This document shows positions 58,501 through 64,000 of a DNA stretch of 64,000 nucleotides, piece by piece. Made by a program: the position numbers and the translations under genes. The DNA comes from Tachypleus tridentatus. Its lineage: Eukaryota > Arthropoda > Merostomata > Xiphosura > Limulidae. Position 1 is the first letter of the stretch, and the number at the start of each line of letters is the position of its first letter. Under the pieces are notes generated by a model. It had not been told where the DNA came from. It made no database searches and saw nothing but the letters and a program-made list of their open reading frames with translations. The DNA is taken from positions 64,272,326-64,336,325 of the forward strand of contig NC_134830.1 of NCBI RefSeq assembly GCF_004210375.1. The letters run 5' to 3'.

Positions 58501-60719
58501 AGCTAGAGGTGTCTTGTCACTCAAAGCCTTTGATGTCAAAACTGGTTTAAAAAACTCTAAAGTAATAATGTGGCATTAATTCTTTCGTTTGAGCTATGTT
58601 AAACCGACTGCTATATAATCTTTAATGTCTTGTTTATGTTCAATATTTATATTATTGATCCACTACAATATGTTATAATATATTTAGCTTAAATGTGTCA
58701 TAATATTGCCTTCTGCCTGTATAACGAACTAAGAGAAGTTTTCAAATTCAAGAATGTGATCGTTTTATGTTACCTAATTTGCTCTGATCATTCGAGTGAA
58801 AGAACGGTATATTAAAATGGCATTGTAAAACATCTTTTTATTTAAAGTCGTAAAGTTAACTATATGTTTTCGTAAACATATTTATTCTGTTGTTAGAGAC
58901 GACTAGCATTTAGAAAACAAAAAAAGGTTAAAACGGGATTTTCAGGACAGATGAGAATTATAGGATGAGGTAGAACTTACTGACAACGGGGTGTACAACT
59001 GCAGTCAATACCTTCAAATTTTGTACGATGTATGCAATTATTCACTTCTAGAAGATAAAAGTTCAAAGTACAATAGACACAGAATTCAATAAAAAGAACT
59101 TCGAACAAAAATACAGTACTTACAAATTCGATATTTTTGTTTTTTTTAATAACGTAAATAATCTTTCATTACTGTCGTTTACTGAGAAAATTTAAACGCA
59201 GAATAAAAATTGTAGACATATTATAAACAGTTACCTTTTCCACATATATTTTTCGGAAGAAAAACAATATGGTAAGAAAATCCCTAGAAAATATAGCAAA
59301 TATTAAACAAGAAACAGCTATTGTTTAAACATAAGAGTAATATGACCTCACGTGCAATATGTTCAAAATGCTCGTTATGATCAGATCACAGGATAAAAAT
59401 TTCAAAAACCGATATTTTTTTCCAAATACAATGAAACAAAAATTAAGCAGTATCATTAAAAATAGAGTTAAAACGTTCGAAACAAGTAAGTAAAGGAGTC
59501 AAGACGTCACTTTTGGTATTGCACACAAATTGCTCTGTTTGTTAACGTATGTATTATACATTTCTGGCAAATGTTTAATTCAGTGTTATAAATATATTTT
59601 TCGCGGTCTTCTTAACTATATATTATTGTACTCTCAAAAACGGTATAGTAAGTGAAATAATAACCGTAAGCAATATTTTGTGCTTCATTTAAGCAGAAAC
59701 AGACATTAAAATTATTAAATGATGGCATGAAAAAAGTGTTTAAATGTGTTACGACTCTCAAACTTATATGTGTTGCACCACATTTCATAAATTGAAAAGA
59801 GATAATTTCATGTCAATAAATGTCTGAATTATTGAAGTATTAGCTGAACACAACTATTCATTAATAAAAGAGACAATTTAACGAAGAGGTAAAAACGAGG
59901 CTGAAATTTTCAACCAGAGCACATTTTGAGTACGTAATCTGAATGTCTCGTGAAAGACCCATGGAGCTCAAACAACAATAAATCATAGTGTACTAATAAA
60001 CAGAAGAGCAGCCAATTACAAATAGGACTACGTTCTAAAACGTGGAACAAATTAACACGAAAATTATAAAGTTTCCGAATACAACATTCTTTATAGGCTA
60101 GACAAAGTCAAATGTATTTCTACTAATACCTGATTTATTCTGAATTATGAAATACCCAGAAATATTCTCATCTTTATCTTCCTTAAGCATTTCACTGATG
60201 AACAACGCAGAAACAATCTCTCTCTCTTTTCTGGTTTGAACACTATGCTGTTATTACAAATAAAATCTCAAAAGGACCTAAAACTGGACGAAGGAAGCCA
60301 AGATAGACCTAACTTGAGTTTAGCATATTTAAACTAATCTTGTGTCTTGTTCCTGGTAAAGTTGCGCCCTTTATGACACAGCGGTATGTCTGAGGACATA
60401 AAACTCTAAAATCTAGATTTTGATCCCCGTGGTGGGCAGAGTACAGATAACTATTCGTGTAGCTTTGTAAGTAAAAACAAACCTGTTAAAGTTTTCCAAG
60501 ATATAATCACGGAAAATTATAATTATATTCTGGTAAAGATTATATCTTATGAACGATCAAATTGTTACTGGGCATTCCTTATAACCTTGATATCTTACCA
60601 TCGTTGCCATAAAAATCACAAATGGTATAATTTCTTCCAGGATTACATGAGGGCATCCAAGCTAGTTCACAACCACAATTTTCTACAATTTTTTTCTGAC
60701 TACACCTTTGCAAACATCC
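52355..60719 (-). CDS. DEG/ENaC-family sodium channel subunit, 3' six exons only ('gene A')
   Basis: A second channel gene upstream of gene B on the same strand. Exons 60599-60719, 58981-59047, 57909-57972, 57082-57128, 53238-53310 and 52355-52519 join without phase conflict and encode the last 178 residues: the cysteine-rich region, the pre-TM2 strand, TM2 with a canonical Gly-Leu-Ser filter, and a basic C-terminus ending DQLEV. Lengths equal gene B exons 6, 7 and 10 exactly (121, 67, 73 nt). The remaining 5' exons (TM1, GNCYT and PY blocks) were not identified in 60.7-64.0 kb and probably lie mostly beyond the window. Introns contain a TIR transposon and SINEs. It looks functional as far as visible, with no stop or frameshift. 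Confidence 0.88.
53238..53310 (-). CDS. Gene A exon (equivalent of gene B exon 10)
   Basis: Acceptor TTTCTGTAG|T, donor TACACG|GTAAGT, 73 nt. It reads GLLRIVVYYNTFNYEEIRQ then EPKYT. This is the strand leading into TM2, closely matching gene B. Confidence 0.93.
53485..53755 (+). mobile_element. SINE-1, diverged, in a gene A intron
   Basis: GGCCCGGAATGGCTAGGTGT to CGCAAAATTCAAAAACAAAC with many substitutions. Between gene A exons at 53310 and 57082. Confidence 0.82.
53757..53845 (-). mobile_element. SINE-2/3 relic
   Basis: TTGCTCTATCTACTGACTAT, AGTGTTATAAGGTCTCAGAC and TTATCGCCGAATCATTCAGT keep the order of a tRNA-type SINE head in complement. Old. Confidence 0.45.
53850..54860. other. Gene A intron sequence, nothing recognised
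   Basis: Very AT-rich intron between the transposon at 54869 and the SINE relic; no exon or repeat family seen. Confidence 0.4.
55120..55860 (-). pseudogene. Transposon-encoded protein remnant, family unnamed
   Basis: Readable blocks in order: EYAWKVIGDFKMVTFLMGIQ, GLTKFPCYLCLWDSRNC, HWSQRTEFSVERHIVKCEPL, VLFSPLQIKLDLKKQFVTAL, then further down MGCKMSLKVHILDAYLDKFK, NMGAYSEEQGERFQQDILDF. I recall this protein as recurrent in arthropod and cnidarian genomes, linked to DNA transposons, but cannot name the superfamily. The CYLC pair and EEQGERF may be catalytic or metal-binding. At least three stops (for example after VEI, VKN and KFK) and two frame changes make it non-functional. Confidence 0.75.
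56074..56200 (-). mobile_element. SINE-1, 5'-truncated, inserted in the TIR transposon
   Basis: Tail (TTTG)n and 3' third only, stopping at CACCCACCGCCA. Target-site duplication AAGTTTGAAGAG at 56062-56073 and 56201-56212, so truncation happened on insertion. Confidence 0.92.
56340..56383 (-). mobile_element. SINE-1 head fragment
   Basis: TTTACGAGTCGAGCGCCTTA then ACCACTTTGCGATGCTGGG is the complement of a SINE-1 head. 44 bp only. Confidence 0.55.
56936..57056 (-). mobile_element. SINE-2 beside a gene A exon
   Basis: GTGTGTGTGTTTTCTTATAC, ATTGGGCTATCTGCTGAGCC, GGGGATCGAACCCCTGAT and head end ACCGCTGTACTAGCGAGGGG. Only 25 bp past the donor of the 57082-57128 exon. Confidence 0.88.
57082..57128 (-). 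CDS. Gene A exon (equivalent of gene B exon 9), 47 nt
   Basis: Acceptor GATTTTTCAG|GTA, donor TCTAC|GTAAGT, 47 nt, phase 0 in and 2 out. It codes VTGEVEGAKNRFNDS plus two bases. Much longer than the 29-nt gene B exon and dissimilar apart from the initial Val and the terminal Thr. Confidence 0.82.
57909..57972 (-). CDS. Gene A exon (equivalent of gene B exon 8)
   Basis: Acceptor TTATCGCAG|T, donor TTTCAG|GTAAAC, 64 nt. It reads ESVLEMSSSATNWPITNKYF. The S-A-T-N-W-P core matches the family's conserved Trp-Pro region. Confidence 0.9.
58981..59047 (-). CDS. Gene A exon (equivalent of gene B exon 7)
   Basis: Acceptor ATCTTCTAG|AA, donor TGTCA|GTAAGT, 67 nt. With the base from the previous exon it reads EVNNCIHRTKFEGIDCSCT, then PRC. 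C.C.P.C is conserved. Confidence 0.92.
60366..60482 (+). mobile_element. SINE-3 in a gene A intron
   Basis: GCCCTTTATGACACAGCGGT, GTGGTGGGCAGAGTACAGAT and TGTAGCTTTGTAAGTAAAA in order; moderately diverged. Confidence 0.82.
60599..60719 (-). CDS. Gene A exon (equivalent of gene B exon 6)
   Basis: Acceptor CTCTTACAG|GGA, donor GATG|GTAAGA, 121 nt. It reads GCLQRCSQKKIVENCGCELA, then WMP, then NYTICDF. The C...C......C.C...W.P...C pattern is the DEG/ENaC thumb domain. Confidence 0.92.
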
Positions 60720-60724
60720 CTGTA

Positions 60725-62915
60725 AGAGGAAGCCATCATTAGGATTCACGAGTCATTTTGATTCCAGTTTAAGAATCAATTATGATGACATATTTGTATA
60801 AATTTCTCTTAAAGATTAAACGATCATTATGGTTCATTAGGTCTGCTTCTTTAAAGTAAAATAATAAATAATGTTGCTTCAACCCTTTACCATCCCCTTA
60901 ACTTTACATTGCAAGAGTAATTATATTCTGAAGATATGATCAGAATCATATATATGTAAAAACGGCTGGTTTTTGTTGAGAAAAAATGTTTACGTAAAGG
61001 AGCGAACAACTCAAAACAGTCATTTTTACATATATATTTTTTTCTACAAGTGGGTTTTTTCGGCATCACTAATATGGTCAGAACTGTTATAAGCCATTCG
61101 AAGTCCCTTTATCAATACCTAAAAAAAGCGGCCAAGGAAATGTAAGTGAGAAGATAAAACTTTATTTAAAGGTGCTTGGTGTTGGATAATCAAAACTGTT
61201 CATCTTAAGAGTAATTATTTAATTTATTTAATAATTATTTAGTTTTCGTAACTAGAGTGTTAACAGCTAATTATTTTAAAAGCAATAGTTATTACAAGTT
61301 TCGATACCTATCTCTCTATGTTGTGAATGTTATACAAGGCTTTTGTAATATTGTAGACGTAATCTTACTCGAAACCTCTAGGTTTTATCGTTATCTTTAT
61401 ATAACTCTTTAGTTATAAAAAATAGTTTTGTTTTATAAGTGTGTGCAGATACATAGATAAATAAGTAAATTAGTAAAAATAACAGTGAGAAAAATGAAGT
61501 TAGACTGCGTGATTATCAGTTTAGCTGTAACGGGCGATTTTTAAGTGAATGTTTCACAGTTTGTATTGTGATTACAAAGATATAGAAGAAGAATTCATCT
61601 TATCAGTTTGTTTTAAAGTAATTGAACCAGACTGTGTTGACTTTAAACAAAAAAGAAAATTATTTTAAGATACATAGGTACAACTGTGATAACCAATAGG
61701 GTAACAAATTTTGTTTGCACATATGTTTTACTTTTAGATATTCTATTTTAAAACAAGTAAATTGTTTGCTGCAATTTATTGTTGAATGTATCACCAAAAG
61801 TTACCGACACCTACTGTAAACAATCGTAGCCCTATGAAACCTGACATTTGATAAACAAAATATGCGGATGAAGAGAAAGTGAAGTTTCTGACCACTCCTG
61901 ATTAAGTTTCATTTCCGACGAATGAAATATACTCTAATCTAAATTCCCATCACACCATTGTTGTTGTTGCTAAGTGTGCGTTTTTACGAATAGAGTTATT
62001 ACAATAAGAATTTTACTTTTAGTTTACTTATTGATTAAGTATTATTTTATTACTAGTTACAGCTCATACAGTAAAAAAGTGTACTTTTTGGACAGATACA
62101 ATATTTCGATCAGTGATACGATCATTCTCAAGTATTCAAGTTTAATGGTAAAAAAATGTTTAAGTATTTGAATCAAATTTAGCAATTTAACAATGTACTT
62201 AAATTCTACAATTGGTAATAGTTACTTATGAATGTAGATATCAATCCCATTGAATTGGCAGATTATTTATTTATGGTTGAATAAAATACACCTTCCTTAC
62301 TCTAAGAGTTGTAACTTGTAATAAGAGAATAAATATATGCTTTCATCAAACACATAAAGTAAATTCATACTTTAAAAATTAAAAAATTGAAATACTTAAA
62401 CACTTATACATGAAAAAAGGAGAGAGTGAAAATTTTCGAAAGTTTTAAAACAATCAAAGCTTCCCGTGTGAGCGTGTTATGTCTTTGAAATATTTCTATA
62501 GCCAAAAAAAAAGACACTAACATTCACTTGAAACAATAGCAGCGAAGCCTAATATAGAAATATGTAATCTAAAAATTTGTTACAGGTAATATTTGCAAAA
62601 ACGTTTCACAACTCGAAGTTTTTCCATATCGCGTAACTGGGAATATTGCTCGTCTGATTGATAACAGATGAAAATTTATAAAAATCATAGACAAAACGTT
62701 GATTTACAAAAATTAGTTATACAATTACCACTTGGTCCTGTATTATTAGTATTATTGTAATAATTTTCCGGAGAAGTTCTGACTTGCAAATAGAGCCCAT
62801 GTTTCCAAGTAGATTACGAGTATCGCGAAATAAAAATACGACAAACATAAACCAAGATAAATTTCTTGCAGATTACGTATTACCAGAATAATAATCTACA
62901 GTTGATTTTTTAGTG
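60725..62915. other. Upstream of visible gene A exons; no confident exon
   Basis: AT-rich. Gene A exons for the PY, GL.LILNIE and GNCYT blocks should lie upstream of 60719, but only one weak candidate (62728-62777) was found. The frame at 61974-62171 has no recognisable similarity. Confidence 0.35.
62728..62777 (-). CDS. Weak candidate for part of gene A exon 3
   Basis: Minus strand AAGTCAG|A then TSPENYYNNTNNTGPSG and donor GTG|GTAATT. Ending in TGP.G with one base left matches the end and phase of gene B exon 3 (TGPHYG). The essential GNCYT block is not in frame upstream, and exons 4 and 5 were not found between here and 60719. Could be chance. Confidence 0.2.
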
Positions 62916-62919
62916 TAGT

Positions 62920-63201
62920 TTTGGTGTGTTTGTTTGTTTTGAATTTCGCGCAAAACTACACGAGGGCTATCTGCGCTAGCCGTCCCTAATTTAGCATTGT
63001 AAGACTAGAGGGAAGGCAGCTAGTCATCTCCACCCACCGCCAACTCTTGGGCTACTCTTTCACCAACGAATAGTTGTATTGACCATCACATTATGACGCC
63101 TCCACGGCTGAAGGGACAAGCATGTTTGGTGTGACGGAGATTTGAACCCCCGACCCTCAGATTTCGAGTCGAGTGCCTTAACTACCTGGTCATGCCGGGC
63201 C
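62920..63201 (-). mobile_element. SINE-1
   Basis: Tail at left (GTTTGTTTGTTTTGAATTTC), head at right ending CATGCCGGGCC. Target duplication TTTTAGTGTAG / TTTTAGTGTGG at 62909-62919 and 63202-63212. Confidence 0.92.
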
Positions 63202-63212
63202 TTTTAGTGTGG

Positions 63213-64000
63213 AAATTAAAGGCACGAATTTTTAGTCTTCACTCTCTCCCTAGAAGGGCAGTTTACATATAGTTAGATTTAAAATTAAAAATGATTGGAT
63301 ATAATTGAATTAAACACATCAATCTCAATTATATCTTAAACACACTGTGGTTAAACTACCAAGTCAAAGATCAGAAAAACTTTGTTCAATTCTTAAGCTA
63401 AAATAATGATTATGACTAATTTTATTCAGCGACTTAACGTCTTGAATATTAGATCTTTCGATACATAAACCTATCTTTATTACTATGCTCATCCTGGAAG
63501 TAATGAAAATAAATCTTTCTTATTCAAATTGTTGCTTACTATTGATGCAATGTTATTAACTGAACATCTTGTACTAACTTGTGTCATTTTTCATGTGTAA
63601 AGCCAAAAGGCAATATTTTTCTTAAACGCCGAATTTTTTATTTGCAAACTAACTAAATGATACTTCAGAAATTATTCCTTTATATAGTCTGGAACTCTAG
63701 CTCAGGCTCTGTGAATACTCTTTGCCTGCAAATTAAATATTAATCAAATTACAAAGCTTTGTCTATTCATAGTTTTCTAGCATTTATTCAGTAATTAAGA
63801 GTATAAAATCAGTGCTATCCAAACTTATTGGCACATTAAACCATATTTGATATCTTAAAATTTACCATGTTTGCCTTATTTTGTTTTTCTATAACAGAAC
63901 GTTCTCATAACTACATAAGTTTCTTCTAACTTGCTAAGCTGTGGCAAAGCATTGATAGGCAAGATAAACTGTATGGAAACTACATTACTCTCAAAGTTAG
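63213..64000. other. Nothing recognised to the window edge
   Basis: AT-rich; a splice-like acceptor on minus at about 63730 (TTTAATTTGCAG) opens no convincing DEG/ENaC frame. Confidence 0.35.

Noticed and set aside
61020-61110. Possible gene A exon with LRMAYNSSDHISD on minus
   Set aside because: It faintly recalls the L..PY..C block, but the cysteine is absent and no donor in the required phase is present.

Overview
This is a eukaryotic nuclear window: AT-rich, intron-bearing, and full of tRNA-derived SINEs and decayed retroelements. No bacterial or organellar gene, CRISPR array or operon is present. The dominant SINE has a tRNA-like head starting GGCCCGGCATGGCC and a tail in CAAACAAAC. I recall this element from horseshoe crab (Xiphosura, Chelicerata) genomic sequence, so I infer a horseshoe crab or close arthropod relative. 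That is memory plus inference, not a search result.

The host content is a tandem cluster on the minus strand of DEG/ENaC-family (amiloride-sensitive sodium channel, pickpocket-like) genes. Gene B (23,763-42,197) can be reconstructed completely from splice sites: 11 exons, all phases compatible, summing to 1,458 nt (485 residues plus stop), with both membrane helices and the cysteine-rich extracellular domain. Gene A (52,355-60,719, continuing beyond the window or into unrecognised upstream exons) shows its last six exons, which match gene B exons 6-11 one for one and almost base for base in length. Gene C (14,408-14,745) is a dead copy of exon 1, still flanked by about 500 bp of upstream sequence shared with gene B. 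The order along transcription is A, B, C.

Layout: 1-14,100 is repeat-rich, with a Penelope-like element (PLE, GIY-YIG type) at about 3,100-5,050 split by two SINEs, and a PLE terminus near 14,000. 14,400-15,270 is the gene C relic. 15,300-23,700 holds AT-rich sequence, an LTR-like repeat, a MITE, a SINE and a second PLE relic. 23,763-42,197 is gene B, whose introns carry LINE pieces at about 25,330, 29,770 and 37,800-40,945, plus many SINEs. 42,200-52,350 is intergenic: the gene B upstream region, SINEs, an LTR-like repeat family and a diverged minisatellite. 52,355-60,719 is gene A, with a TIR DNA transposon in an intron. The last 3 kb holds one more SINE and one weak exon candidate.

The most interesting points are these. 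Gene B has Gly-Tyr-Asn where gene A has Gly-Leu-Ser at the channel selectivity filter. Pro replaces His at the N-terminal His-Gly gating motif in genes B and C. A chimeric SINE subfamily with a foreign 3' tail occurs twice, each copy with intact target-site duplications. One SINE has two heads. A hammerhead-like PLE terminal motif lies in opposite orientations relative to the same flanking sequence. No database or alignment program was available; every identification is by reading and translating by eye.
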